Positions 46,576-55,439 of a stretch of 64,000 nucleotides of DNA are shown piece after piece. The notes beneath the pieces are model-generated. The model was not told the origin of the DNA. It did not search any database and saw only the letters and a list, made by a program, of their open reading frames with translations. Source of the DNA: Kitasatospora sp. NA04385. Its GTDB lineage: Bacteria > Actinomycetota > Actinomycetes > Streptomycetales > Streptomycetaceae. The stretch is taken from the NCBI RefSeq assembly GCF_013364235.1, contig NZ_CP054919.1, positions 1,404,145-1,468,144 of the forward strand, read 5' to 3'. A program made the translations under genes and the position numbers. Position 1 is the stretch's first letter. Each line of letters opens with the position of its first letter.

Positions 46576-46962
46576 ATGGACAACACCACGGAATCCACGC
46601 CCGCGATCCGCTACGTCGCCGTCACCTTCGACTGCCCCGACCCGGCCGAACTGGCCCGCTTCTACGGCGAGGCGCTCGACCTGCCCGCCCTCTACTCCAG
46701 CGAGGACTTCGTCCTGCTCGGCCGCGAGGGCGCCCCCGGCCTCGCCTTCTCCCGCCTCGCCGGCCACCGTCCCCCCACCTGGCCCGACCCGGCCCACGAG
46801 AAGCGCGCCCACCTGGAACTGGGCGTCGACGACCTGGACGCCGCCACCACCCGCATGCTCAAGCTCGGCGCCACCGAACCCGCCGCCCAGCCCGCCCCCA
46901 CCCGCTGGCGCGTCCTCCTCGACCCCGCCGGCCACCCGTTCTGCCTCACCACCCTGGCCTGA
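46576..46962 (+). CDS. VOC family (glyoxalase/bleomycin-resistance-like) protein
   Basis: A 128-residue protein with the vicinal-oxygen-chelate pattern: IRYVAVTFDCPDPAELARFY at the N-terminus, KRAHLELGVDDLDAATTRML in the middle, and WRVLLDPAGHPFCLTTL at the end. His and Glu residues suitable for metal binding are present (HLELGV, DPAGHPFCL). Members include dioxygenases, isomerases and drug-binding proteins, so the activity is open. Likely regulated by the divergent WYL protein. Confidence 0.85.
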   Translation: MDNTTESTPAIRYVAVTFDCPDPAELARFYGEALDLPALYSSEDFVLLGREGAPGLAFSRLAGHRPPTWPDPAHEKRAHLELGVDDLDAATTRMLKLGATEPAAQPAPTRWRVLLDPAGHPFCLTTLA

Positions 46963-46985
46963 CCCCCGCGAGCCCCGCCCCCAGT

Positions 46986-47033
46986 GGCCCGGGGAACGGC
47001 GGGTCCGTGCTGCTGACGGCCGGATCCCACCGA
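46986..47033. repeat. Dispersed intergenic repeat, copy B
   Basis: Begins GGCCCGGGGAACGGCGGG and continues TCCGTGCTGCTG, then GGCCGGATCCCAC. It matches 19471-19518 with six differences over 48 bases, in the same orientation. It starts 24 bases after the VOC stop codon. Confidence 0.75.
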
Positions 47034-47078
47034 CCGGTCACGCAAGAGCCGGCGAACCGGCGGGCGGCACGGGCACGG

Positions 47079-47489
47079 TCAGCATCTGCGATGCCACCAC
47101 GCCAACTCCGGGTCTTCCGCCGGCTCGTGATGCGTTCGCCCGAGGAGTACCGCGTCCAGGCGCTCGACCTGCACCCGGAGTTCGTCGGCGGCCCTCGGCG
47201 GAAGCATGAACAGAGCCTCTTGCAGCTTGTCCCGGGCCCAACCCCCGCCGCAGCAGGGGCAGGTGAACTCAGCTTCCCACTGCCTCCACCGGCGCCTGGT
47301 GCCGTGGACGCGCACGGACCACACGCTCAGCGCCACCGCCACGATGCCCGGGGACAATCGCTCCCGTTCGAGCACGCGGACAGCGGCGTTCGCCGCTCCC
47401 GACAGACCTGGGACATCGCGATACCGCACCCAGGGCGCACCCCAGCCGCGTTCCCGCGGCCGAAGCGAAGCTGGTGTTCTACGAGGCAC
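47079..47489 (-). CDS. Hypothetical protein with a CPCC putative zinc site
   Basis: A 136-residue frame from GTG 47489. After a basic start it reads GAPWVRYRDVPGLSGAANAA, LSPGIVAVALSVWSVRVHGT, then RQWEAEFTCPCCGGGWARDK, LQEALFMLPPRAADELRVQV and DPELAWWHRRC. The CPCC motif and a final Cys could bind zinc. The sequence looks like a real globular protein, although codon bias is somewhat weaker than in its neighbours. It is flanked by the dispersed repeat at one end and the ADP-ribosylglycohydrolase gene at the other. Function is unknown. Confidence 0.55.
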   Translation of the reverse strand: MPRRTPASLRPRERGWGAPWVRYRDVPGLSGAANAAVRVLERERLSPGIVAVALSVWSVRVHGTRRRWRQWEAEFTCPCCGGGWARDKLQEALFMLPPRAADELRVQVERLDAVLLGRTHHEPAEDPELAWWHRRC

Positions 47490-47552
47490 GGCCCCTTCGG
47501 ATACAAGTCATGGACGGCATCCTCCCACAGCCCGGGAACGGCCGGACAGAAC

Positions 47553-48500
47553 CTAGGAGCGCGCCCGGCCCCGCGCCCGCCCGCCCTCGTCCAGCCGCAC
47601 GGCGAGCTCCGCCAGTTCCGCCGCCCGCAGCACCCGCCCGGTCGGCGGCAGCGGGACGTGCAGCGGCTCCAGCCAGGCGTCCGGGATCGCGTCCGCCCCG
47701 TGGACCGCGCCCGCCAGGGCTCCGGTGACGGCGGCCGTCGTGTCGGTGTCGCCGCCGAGGTCGATGACCGCCCGCAGCGCCTGCGGGAAGCCGTCGGTGG
47801 TGCGGAGCGCCCACAGGGCCGAGCCGAGGCAGGCCCACACCGCGCCGTTGCTCTCCGTCGCGTGTTCCGGCCGCCACCGCCCGTCCAGGACGCGCGCCCA
47901 CCGGTCGCGGTGCTCCGCCCGCACCGCCTCCAGCGTGCGCGGCACCGCCGGCAGCGGATCGTCCCCGTCCAGGGCGACGCGGAGCAGCTCGTGGAGGATC
48001 GCGGTGCCCTCCCAGGCGGCGCCGTCGCCGTGGGTGAGCGCGGTGATCCGCCGCGCCGCGTCCATCGTCGCTCCGCGTCCCTGCGGGGCGAACCGGACCG
48101 CCCCGGTGACGGCCCGCATCAGCGCGCCGTTCCCGGCGGCCCGGCCCTCGTTCTGGAAGTGCACGGCGGCGGCGAGGTCCCAGGGCAGTCCGCTGCCGAG
48201 CACGGTCTCGGTCTGGATGCCGATGTCCTTGGGGTCGCCCGCCGCCCAGCCGCGGAACCGCTCGAACATGTCGGGCAGGTCGAGTCCGCCCGCCGCGAGC
48301 AGCGATTCGCCGAGGTGGACGGCCATCTGGGTGTCGTCGGTGGCCTCGCCGACCTCCCAGCCCCCGCCGCCGCACATCGCGGCCGCGCCGGGGAAGCGCG
48401 CACCGAACGTCCCGGCCGCCCCGAACTCGAAGGGGGCGCCGAGCGCGTCCCCCACCGCCGAGCCGAGGACCGCCCCGACCACCCGTTCCCGTCGTTCCAC
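47553..48500 (-). CDS. ADP-ribosylglycohydrolase family protein
   Basis: A 315-residue DraG-like enzyme. The conserved blocks are VVGAVLGSAVGDALGAPFEF, VGEATDDTQMAVHLGESLLA (first metal-binding Asp pair), RAAGNGALMRAVTGAV and AVIDLGGDTDTTAAVTGAL (second metal site). It should hydrolyse ADP-ribose from a modified protein or small molecule with two magnesium ions. No matching ADP-ribosyltransferase is adjacent. GTG 48500 (MERRERVVGAVLG) is chosen because it begins right at the conserved domain; the frame runs further upstream through unlike sequence. Confidence 0.88.
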   Translation of the reverse strand: MERRERVVGAVLGSAVGDALGAPFEFGAAGTFGARFPGAAAMCGGGGWEVGEATDDTQMAVHLGESLLAAGGLDLPDMFERFRGWAAGDPKDIGIQTETVLGSGLPWDLAAAVHFQNEGRAAGNGALMRAVTGAVRFAPQGRGATMDAARRITALTHGDGAAWEGTAILHELLRVALDGDDPLPAVPRTLEAVRAEHRDRWARVLDGRWRPEHATESNGAVWACLGSALWALRTTDGFPQALRAVIDLGGDTDTTAAVTGALAGAVHGADAIPDAWLEPLHVPLPPTGRVLRAAELAELAVRLDEGGRARGRARS

Positions 48501-48566
48501 CGCGTCCGCCCGCCTTCCGCCACCGGGGCCGGTGGCCTCTTCGTCCTCGGATAGCCTGGTGGCACG

Positions 48567-49721
48567 ATGAACTGTTTCACCACCGCCTGGGGCGAGTACG
48601 AACTCGCCCGGTTCCCGGAGCACCCGCGCGAGCAGTTGCGGGCCTGGGACGCCGCCGACGAGTACCTGCTGCGGCACCTGCACGAGGCGGCGGTGCCGCT
48701 GGACGGGGCGGTGACCGTCCTGGGCGACCGCTGGGGGGCGCTGTCCACCACGCTGGCGGCGCGGGGGGCCGCGCCGACCGCGGTCACCGACTCCTACCTC
48801 TCCTCCCGGGCGGTCGCCGCGAACCTGGCCCGCAACGGCCTGGAGCCGTCCGCCGTGGAGGTCCGCAGCACCCAGGACGCCCCGCCGGAGCGGATCGACG
48901 TGCTGCTGGTGCGCGTCCCGAAGAGCCTGGCGCTGCTGGAGGACCAGCTGCACCGCCTGGCCCCGGCCGTGCACGGGGGCACCGTCGTCGCGGGCACCGG
49001 CATGGTCACCGAGATCCACACCTCCACCCTGGAGCTGTTCGAGCGGATCCTCGGCCCGACCCGCACCTCGCTGGCCGTCCGCAAGGCCCGCCTGATCCAC
49101 ACCGCCCCGGCGCCGGACCTGGTCCGCCCGGCCGACCCGTGGCCGCTGCGCTACCGGCTCCCGGAGGGCATCGGCGTCCTGTCGGGCCGCCAGGTCACCA
49201 ACCAGGCGGGCGTGTTCTGCGCGGACCGCCTCGACATCGGCACCCGGTTCTTCCTCCAGCACCTGCCCGGGCCGACCGGCGCCCCGCGCCGGATCGTCGA
49301 CCTGGGCTGCGGCAACGGCGTCCTGGGCACCGCGGCCGCGCTCGCCGACCCGCACGCCGAGCTGCTCTTCGTCGATGAGTCCTTCCAGGCGGTGGCCTCC
49401 GCCGAGGAGACCTTCCGCACCAACCTCGGCCCCGGGCGCGGTGCCGAGTTCCTGGTCGGCGACGCCCTGGCCGACGTCCCGACCGCCTCCGCCGACCTGG
49501 TCCTGCTGAACCCCCCGTTCCACTCCCACCAGGCCACCACCGACACCATCGCCCACCGCATGTTCACCGGCGCCCGCCGCGTCCTGCGCCCGGGCGGCGA
49601 ACTCCACGTGGTCGGCAACCGGCACCTCGGCTACCACGTGAAGCTGCGCCGCCTGTTCGGCAACTGCCGCACCGTGGCGGGCAGTCCGAAGTTCACGGTG
49701 CTGAGCGCCGTCCGCCGCTGA
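48567..49721 (+). CDS. RsmC/RlmG-type class I methyltransferase
   Basis: A 384-residue protein made of two related methylase halves, as in RsmC and RlmG. The N-terminal half is degenerate (GAVTVLGDRWGALSTTLAAR) and the C-terminal half has the active SAM fold: RIVDLGCGNGVLGTAAALAD, the acidic VDES and the catalytic VLLNPPFHSHQATTDTIAH (N-P-P-F for N2-methylation of guanine). It most resembles the large-subunit enzyme modifying G1835, but the exact target cannot be decided. The opening MNCFTTAWGEYELARFP is family-like. It is divergent from the ADP-ribosylglycohydrolase gene. Confidence 0.85.
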   Translation: MNCFTTAWGEYELARFPEHPREQLRAWDAADEYLLRHLHEAAVPLDGAVTVLGDRWGALSTTLAARGAAPTAVTDSYLSSRAVAANLARNGLEPSAVEVRSTQDAPPERIDVLLVRVPKSLALLEDQLHRLAPAVHGGTVVAGTGMVTEIHTSTLELFERILGPTRTSLAVRKARLIHTAPAPDLVRPADPWPLRYRLPEGIGVLSGRQVTNQAGVFCADRLDIGTRFFLQHLPGPTGAPRRIVDLGCGNGVLGTAAALADPHAELLFVDESFQAVASAEETFRTNLGPGRGAEFLVGDALADVPTASADLVLLNPPFHSHQATTDTIAHRMFTGARRVLRPGGELHVVGNRHLGYHVKLRRLFGNCRTVAGSPKFTVLSAVRR

Positions 49722-49880
49722 AGTTCCGGCCCGGGCCGCACCCCTCCCCTCGCTGGTGAGCCCTCCCCTCCCTGGTGCGCGCACCGTCCGGGCCGTGCTC
49801 TAGGGTGAGCGCCGTTTCGCTGTGGACCATCGCCGTGGACGCCTCCGCGGCCGAGCACCACCGCCCAGGGGAGGCACCGC

Positions 49881-50813
49881 ATGGACACCGCCCAGTCCGC
49901 CTCGGGGGCTCCGGCTCCCGAGGCGCCGTCACCGACCTGTTTCCGGCACGCCGACCGGGAGTCGTACGTCCGCTGCACCCGCTGCGACCGCCACGTCTGC
50001 CCGGACTGCCGGCGCGAGGCGTCGGTCGGCTACCAGTGCGTGGAGTGCGTCAAGTCCGGCCACCAGAGCGTCCGCCGGGCCCGGACGGCGTTCGGCGGCC
50101 GGATCACCCGCCGCCCGTACGCGACGATCGTGCTGCTCGCGCTGAACGTGGCCGCGTACCTGGTGGAGCTGGTCCGGCCGGAGACGGTGGACCGGTTCGC
50201 GGTGCTCGGCTCGGGCGTCCTGCCGCCGCCCGCGGACGCCGACCCGTACACGTACGTGCCGCACCTGTCGGGCATCGCGCACGGCGAGTGGGAGCGGCTG
50301 ATCACCGGCGCGTTCCTGCACCTGGGGCCGGACCAGTGGCCGATGGGCATCCTGCACATCGTGTTCAACATGTACTGGCTGTGGAACCTGGGCCGGGTGG
50401 TCGAGGACCGGCTCGGCGTGCTGCGCTTCCTCGCGCTGTACCTGCTGTCCGCGCTGGGCTCCTCCGCGATGATCTACTGGATCGACCCGCACGCGCTGGC
50501 CGTGGGCGCCTCCGGCGCGATCTTCGGCCTGGCCGGCGGGTACTGGGTGCTCAGCCGCCGCCAGGGCTACGACCCGCTGGGCGGCAACCAGATGATGGTC
50601 ACCCTGGTGCTGTGGATGGTGCTCTCGGCGGGCTTCGCCTCCTGGCAGGGCCACCTGGGCGGCCTGCTCACCGGCCTGGCCGCCGGGGCCGCCCTCGGCT
50701 ACGCGCCGAAGCAGCAGCGCGGACTCGTCCAGTCCATCAACCTGGTGGCCGTGCTCGCGGTGGTGGCCGTAGTGATCGCGATAGCCACCGATCAGGCCCC
50801 GTACTCCGGTTGA
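49881..50813 (+). CDS. Rhomboid family intramembrane serine protease with B-box-like zinc finger
   Basis: A 310-residue membrane protease. Residues about 20-60 form a cytoplasmic Cys/His cluster, CFRHADRESYVRCTRCDRHV then CPDCRREASVGYQCVECVKS. The membrane domain of about six segments has GILHIVFNMYWLWNLGRVVE, the catalytic serine in AVGASGAIFGLAGGY and the catalytic His in WQGHLGGLLTGLAAGAALGY. It cleaves membrane proteins within the bilayer. ATG 49881 follows GGGAGGCACCGC. The architecture is common in streptomycetes. Confidence 0.93.
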   Translation: MDTAQSASGAPAPEAPSPTCFRHADRESYVRCTRCDRHVCPDCRREASVGYQCVECVKSGHQSVRRARTAFGGRITRRPYATIVLLALNVAAYLVELVRPETVDRFAVLGSGVLPPPADADPYTYVPHLSGIAHGEWERLITGAFLHLGPDQWPMGILHIVFNMYWLWNLGRVVEDRLGVLRFLALYLLSALGSSAMIYWIDPHALAVGASGAIFGLAGGYWVLSRRQGYDPLGGNQMMVTLVLWMVLSAGFASWQGHLGGLLTGLAAGAALGYAPKQQRGLVQSINLVAVLAVVAVVIAIATDQAPYSG

Positions 50814-50820
50814 CGATCCG

Positions 50821-52191
50821 TCAGGCAACTTCCCGGTACGCCGCGCCGAGCAGCGCAGCCGCCTCGCGCAGCCGCTGCTCGGCCGTCCCGGCGTAGCCGA
50901 GCGTGACGGCCGCCGGGCCGGGCGCCAGCCGCCCGGGCGCGACCGGCGCGACCCGCACCCCGTGCCGCAGCGCCGCCGCCACCAGCTCCGACTCGTCGAC
51001 GCCCGGGGGCAGTTCGGCGTACAGGTGCAGTCCGGCGGCGACGCCGTGCAGCCCGGCCCGCGGGAGGTGCGTGCGCAGCGCGTCGGCCAGCGCGTCGCGG
51101 CGGGCCCGGTAGCGGGGGCGGACGGCGCGCAGGTGGCGGTCGTAGCCGCCGCCCTCCAGCAGGGCTGCGAAGGCGAGTTGGTCCACCGCGCCGGTGCCGA
51201 GGTCGGCGTACCGCTTGGCCTCCCGGAAGTCCTCGGCCAGCCAGGAGGGCAGCACCGCCCAGCCGAGCCGCAGCCCGGGCGCCAGGGTCTTGCTGAGCGA
51301 GCCCAGGTAGACCGTCCGCTCGGGCGCCAACCCCTGGACGGCGCCCAGCGGTTCGCGGTCGTAGCGGAACTCGGCGTCGTAGTCGTCCTCCACCACCAGC
51401 CCGCCGGCCCGTGCCCAGGCGGCGAGTTCACCGCGGCGGCGGGCCGACAGCGCGACGCCGGTCGGGTACTGGTGGGCGGGCGTGACCAGCACCGTGTCGG
51501 CCCCGCTCGCCGCCAACTCCCGTACCACCAGGCCCTCCTGGTCGACGGGGACGCCGACCGGGTCGACGCCGTGGGAGCGCAGCAGCTCCAGCGTGCCGGG
51601 CGACCCCGGGTCCTCCAGCGCGATCCGCCGCCGCCCGTACCCGGCCAGCACCCCGGTCAGCAGCGCCAGCCCCTGCCCGACCCCGCTGACCACCGCCACT
51701 CGTTCCGGCCGGGCCGCCACCGCCCGCACCCGGCCCAGGTACGCGGCCAACTCCCCGCGCAGCCGCGGCAGTCCGGCCGGATCGCCGTACCCCAGCTCCC
51801 GGTTGGCGGCCCCCTGCAACGCCCGCCGCACCGCCGCCGCCCAGGCCGCCCGCGGGAACGCACCCAGGTCCGGCGAGCCCGGCTTCAGGTCGTAGCGCGG
51901 CTCCGCCGCCGATGCCCGGACGCCCGCCGCGGGCTGCTCGGCGGCCACCCCCTCCGCGACCCGGGTGCCCGACCCCTGCCGCCCCACCAGGTAGCCCTCG
52001 GCGGCGAGTTGCTCGTACGCCTCGACCACCACCCCGCGCGAGACGCCCAACTGCGCGGCCAGCGCCCGGCTCGCGGGCAGCCGCTCGCCCGCCGCCAGCC
52101 GCCCGTCCCGCACCGCCGCCCGCAGCTCCCGGGTCAGCCGCCCGGCCAGCTCGCCGCCGCCCCCCCCCCGCGTGACCAGCAACTCCCGCAC
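50821..52191 (-). CDS. MocR/PdxR-type GntR regulator with aminotransferase domain
   Basis: A 456-residue fusion. The N-terminal GntR winged helix (LAAGERLPASRALAAQLGVS, then RGVVVEAYEQLAAEGYL) is joined to a class I aminotransferase-like domain with VVEDDYDAEFRYDREPLGAV and YLGSLSKTLAPGLRLGW, whose Lys binds PLP. MocR proteins sense PLP plus an amino acid and regulate a divergent gene. Here that gene encodes an EamA transporter. GTG 52191 is chosen because GGGAGG sits eight bases upstream. The alternative GTG at 52200 is possible. Confidence 0.9.
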   Translation of the reverse strand: MRELLVTRGGGGGELAGRLTRELRAAVRDGRLAAGERLPASRALAAQLGVSRGVVVEAYEQLAAEGYLVGRQGSGTRVAEGVAAEQPAAGVRASAAEPRYDLKPGSPDLGAFPRAAWAAAVRRALQGAANRELGYGDPAGLPRLRGELAAYLGRVRAVAARPERVAVVSGVGQGLALLTGVLAGYGRRRIALEDPGSPGTLELLRSHGVDPVGVPVDQEGLVVRELAASGADTVLVTPAHQYPTGVALSARRRGELAAWARAGGLVVEDDYDAEFRYDREPLGAVQGLAPERTVYLGSLSKTLAPGLRLGWAVLPSWLAEDFREAKRYADLGTGAVDQLAFAALLEGGGYDRHLRAVRPRYRARRDALADALRTHLPRAGLHGVAAGLHLYAELPPGVDESELVAAALRHGVRVAPVAPGRLAPGPAAVTLGYAGTAEQRLREAAALLGAAYREVA

Positions 52192-52268
52192 CCCGCCCAC
52201 CTCCCGCTCGCCGAAAGCGCCCACCCGAAAGCACCCGCCCGCAGAACCGGCCCGCAGGCTCCGCCAGG

Positions 52269-52316
52269 GGCCCGGGGGACGGCGGGTCGCCACGTCCGAG
52301 CCGCTGCGTGCCGTGA
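52269..52316. repeat. Dispersed intergenic repeat, copy C (diverged)
   Basis: Begins GGCCCGGGGGACGGCGGG and ends GCTGCGTGCCGTGACAG, matching both ends of copy A (19471-19550) but with a different middle. It lies in the MocR/EamA gap. A further GTGGCCCTGGGAACC lies at about 52370. Confidence 0.6.
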
Positions 52317-52414
52317 CAGCGAGCCCCCGCCAACCTACCCGCCTCGATTGGTCCTCTCCCCCACCCCCCAAGTGGCCCTGGGAACCGAACCACCCCGCTC
52401 CTAGCGTGGCAGCC

Positions 52415-53317
52415 ATGGCCACCACCACCTCCAGCACCTCCACCACCGCCCCCGCCGGGCCGCCCGGCTCCCTGCGGGCGGGCTCCTCGCGGGCCGCCGC
52501 GGCGATGTCCCTGCTCGGCGCCTCCACCGGCGTGACCGCCGCCTTCTCCGCGTACCCGTTGGCCGGCGGCCAGGCCGTGCGCTACACCCTGGCCGCGGCG
52601 GTGCTGCTGCCGCTGGCCCGGCGCGGGCCGCGGCTGGCGCACCGGCTGACGGGGCGCGAACTCGTTCTGCTGCTGGCCCTGTCGGGCACCGGCCTGTTCG
52701 GGTTCAACCTGCTGCTGGTCGCCGCGCTGCGGCACACCGACCCGGCGGTGGTCGGCAGCGTGGTCGGCTGCACCCCGCTGCTGCTGGGCGTCGCGGGCCC
52801 GCTGCTGGCCCGCCGCCGCCCGGCCGCCCGGCTGCTCGCGGCGGCGGCCCTGGTGGTGGGCGGTGCGGCGCTCACCCAGGGCTTCGGCCACGGCGACGGG
52901 CTCGGCCTGCTGCTGGCGACCGGCACCCTGCTGTGCGAGGCGGCCTTCTCGCTGCTGGCCGTCCCGCTGCTGCCGCGGCTCGGCCCGGTCCGGGTGTCGG
53001 CGTACACCACGGTGCTGGCGGTGCCGCTGTTCGCGGTGACGGCCGCGTTCTCCCCGGCCGCGCTGCGGATGCCGACCGGCGGCGAGCTGCTGGCGCTGCT
53101 CTACCTGGGCCCGGTGCTGACCTGCGGCGCGTTCCTGCTCTGGTACTCGGCGCTGACGGTGCTCCCGCCCGACCGGGCGGGCCTGTTCGGCGGCCTGGTC
53201 CCGCTCACCGCGACGTTCTCCGGCGCACTCCTGACCGGCACCGCCCCGACCGCGCCGCAACTGCTCGGCGCGGCCCTGGTCACCGCCGCCCTCGTCTTCG
53301 GCGCCACCACTCCCTGA
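52415..53317 (+). CDS. EamA/DMT family transporter
   Basis: A 300-residue membrane protein with ten hydrophobic segments in two EamA halves, for example LVLLLALSGTGLFGFNLLLV, ALRHTDPAVVGSVVGCTPLL and LTVLPPDRAGLFGGLVPLTA in the repeat positions expected. Such transporters export amino acids or metabolites. It is divergent from a MocR regulator, a pairing in which the regulator usually activates the transporter. ATG 52415 is used; the frame upstream is not protein-like. Confidence 0.9.
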   Translation: MATTTSSTSTTAPAGPPGSLRAGSSRAAAAMSLLGASTGVTAAFSAYPLAGGQAVRYTLAAAVLLPLARRGPRLAHRLTGRELVLLLALSGTGLFGFNLLLVAALRHTDPAVVGSVVGCTPLLLGVAGPLLARRRPAARLLAAAALVVGGAALTQGFGHGDGLGLLLATGTLLCEAAFSLLAVPLLPRLGPVRVSAYTTVLAVPLFAVTAAFSPAALRMPTGGELLALLYLGPVLTCGAFLLWYSALTVLPPDRAGLFGGLVPLTATFSGALLTGTAPTAPQLLGAALVTAALVFGATTP

Positions 53318-53508
53318 CGCCCGGCCACCACCCCACCCCCGGCCACCACCACCCGAGCACCACCACCCCGTACCCGCACTCCGCACCCGACCGAAAACCG
53401 CCCGGCACCCGCGAAATCCTCACGCACCGTCACCCTTTCACCGATCGGCCACTCGTCCGGGCGGCAACCGTTGCCGCCGCGCCGAAACGTCCGCTTAGGC
53501 TGGCCGCG

Positions 53509-54348
53509 ATGACAGTCGACCGCCGCAGTGTTCTGCGTTCCGCCTCCCGCCTGGCCGCGTTGAGCGCCGCCGGCGGCCTCGCCGCCGCGTGCGGCGCCCC
53601 CTCCGACGGCCGCGGTGCGAACGGCGCCTCGGTGGCGGCCCGTCCGCAGCCCGTGCACCTGACCGAGTCGCCCGCACCGAGCGCCTCCCCGTCGCCGTCG
53701 CCGTCCCCCACCGCCACCCCGTTCGCGCTGCCCCCGCTCGCCCCGGACACCCCGCAGGAGGTGGTGACCGGGCCGCACAGCAGGCCGCAGTTGGCGCTGA
53801 CCTTCCACGGCCAGGGCGATCCGGCGATCGCCACCGCGCTGCTGGAGACCGCCGAGCAGCGCGGCGCCCGGCTGACCGTGCTGGCGGTGGGCAGCTGGCT
53901 CGACGAGCAGCCGCAGATCGCGCAGCGGATCCTGTCCGGCGGCCACGAGTTGGGCAACCACACCCAGAACCACCTGGACATCTGCTCGATGTCGGCCGAC
54001 CAGGCGCGCGAGGAGATAGCGCAGTGCGCGCAGCGGCTGGAGCGCCTGACCGGCTCGATCGGCCGCTGGTTCCGGCCGTCCGCCGCGCAGTACGCCACCC
54101 GGACGGTCAAGGAGCAGGCGCAGCAGGTGGGTTACGCGCACGTGCTGTCCTTCGACGTCGATCCGCGCGACTACGCGGACCCGGGCGCGGACGCGGTGAC
54201 CCGCCGGGTGCTGAAGTCGGCGAGGGCCGGTTCGGTGGTCGCCCTGCACATGGGCCACCCGGGCACGGTGACGGCGCTGCCGGCCATCCTGGACGGCCTC
54301 GCGGAGCAGGGCCTGCACGCGGTGACGGCTTCCGAGCTCTGCGCCTGA
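53509..54348 (+). CDS. Polysaccharide deacetylase family lipoprotein with altered first motif
   Basis: A 279-residue exported protein. The signal carries a twin-arginine-like RRSVLRSASRLAAL and the lipobox LAAACGA. A Ser/Pro/Thr linker follows, then the NodB domain from about residue 95. The usual TFDDGP motif reads LALTFHGQGDPAIATALLE, so the first catalytic Asp is displaced, while the metal-binding HELGNHTQNHLDICSM (HxxxH) is intact and the final block has VVALHMGHPG. It may deacetylate peptidoglycan or another glycan, but the altered motif leaves activity uncertain. ATG 53509. Confidence 0.87.
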   Translation: MTVDRRSVLRSASRLAALSAAGGLAAACGAPSDGRGANGASVAARPQPVHLTESPAPSASPSPSPSPTATPFALPPLAPDTPQEVVTGPHSRPQLALTFHGQGDPAIATALLETAEQRGARLTVLAVGSWLDEQPQIAQRILSGGHELGNHTQNHLDICSMSADQAREEIAQCAQRLERLTGSIGRWFRPSAAQYATRTVKEQAQQVGYAHVLSFDVDPRDYADPGADAVTRRVLKSARAGSVVALHMGHPGTVTALPAILDGLAEQGLHAVTASELCA

Positions 54349-54378
54349 GCCCCGCCGCCGCCGTGGCATGCTCGTCCC

Positions 54379-55374
54379 ATGCGCTACCTCATCCTGGGCG
54401 CCGGCGCGGTCGGCGGCACCATCGGCGGACGCCTGCACCAGAGCGGCCGCGACGTCCTGCTGGTCGCCCGCGGCCCGCACCTGGCGGCGCTGCGCGCCGA
54501 CGGCCTGCGTCTGACCGTCCCGGACGGCACCCACCGGCTGCCGGTCCCGGCGGTCGGCGGCCCGGAGGAGGTCGAGCTGACCCCGGACGACGTGCTGGTG
54601 CTGGCGGTGAAGACCCAGCACTCGGCGGCCCTGCTCGACCAGTGGGCGCCGCGCCCGGTCGCGGGCGGCGGGACGGCGGGCGAGCGGCTGCCGCTGGTGT
54701 GCGCGCAGAACGGCGTGGAGAACGAGCGGCTGGCGCTGCGCCGCTTCGCCCGGGTGTACGGCATGTGCGTGTGGCTGCCCTCCAGCCACCTGGAGCCGGG
54801 CGCGGTCTCGGCGGCGGGCTCGCCCCGCTCGGGCGTGCTGCACCTGGGCCGCTACCCGGACGGCACGGACGAGGCGGCCGCCCGGATCGCCGCCGACCTG
54901 GCGGATTCGCACTTCGACGCGTACGCCGTCGGGGACGTGATGGCCTGGAAGTACGCGAAGCTGCTGAGCAACCTGGGCAACGCGCTGGAGGCGGTGGCCG
55001 GTCCGGTCGACGGCGAGCTGCGGATGCGGGTGTGGCGGCGGGCCCGGGCCGAGGGGGAGGCGGTGCTGGCGGCCGCCGGGATCGCCCACCCGTCCGAGGA
55101 GGAGCAGCGGGTCCGGCGCGGCGACCGGGTGACGCCGGTGCCGCTGGCGAGCGCGGTGCGCGGCGGCGGTTCATCCTGGCAGTCGCTGGTGCGCGGCACC
55201 GGCGACATCGAGGCCGACCACCTGAACGGCGAGGTCGTCCTGCTGGGCCGCCTGCACGGGGTGCCGACGCCGCTCAACGCGGCCCTGGGGCGGTTGGCCG
55301 CCGCCTTCGCCCGCGAGGGCCGGGCGGCCGGCTCCCTCCCCGACGCCGAACTGGCCGCCCTGCTGGAGCTCTGA
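54379..55374 (+). CDS. 2-dehydropantoate 2-reductase family (ApbA/PanE) protein
   Basis: A 331-residue NADP-dependent ketoreductase-like protein. The N-terminus MRYLILGAGAVGGTIGGRLH is the dinucleotide fold; LVCAQNGVENERLALRRFAR and DVMAWKYAKLLSNLGNALEA (catalytic Lys) are the family signatures. It could reduce ketopantoate to pantoate for coenzyme A. No other pantothenate gene is near and several paralogues usually exist, so the physiological substrate is uncertain. It converges on the SDR gene. The 65-base gap has two copies of a 19-base unit ending CCACGCCGGCGGGG. Confidence 0.87.
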   Translation: MRYLILGAGAVGGTIGGRLHQSGRDVLLVARGPHLAALRADGLRLTVPDGTHRLPVPAVGGPEEVELTPDDVLVLAVKTQHSAALLDQWAPRPVAGGGTAGERLPLVCAQNGVENERLALRRFARVYGMCVWLPSSHLEPGAVSAAGSPRSGVLHLGRYPDGTDEAAARIAADLADSHFDAYAVGDVMAWKYAKLLSNLGNALEAVAGPVDGELRMRVWRRARAEGEAVLAAAGIAHPSEEEQRVRRGDRVTPVPLASAVRGGGSSWQSLVRGTGDIEADHLNGEVVLLGRLHGVPTPLNAALGRLAAAFAREGRAAGSLPDAELAALLEL

Positions 55375-55439
55375 GCCGCCCGCTCCTGCGGGCGGAGCCG
55401 CTCCACGCCGGCGGGGCCACTCCACGCCGGCGGGGCCGC

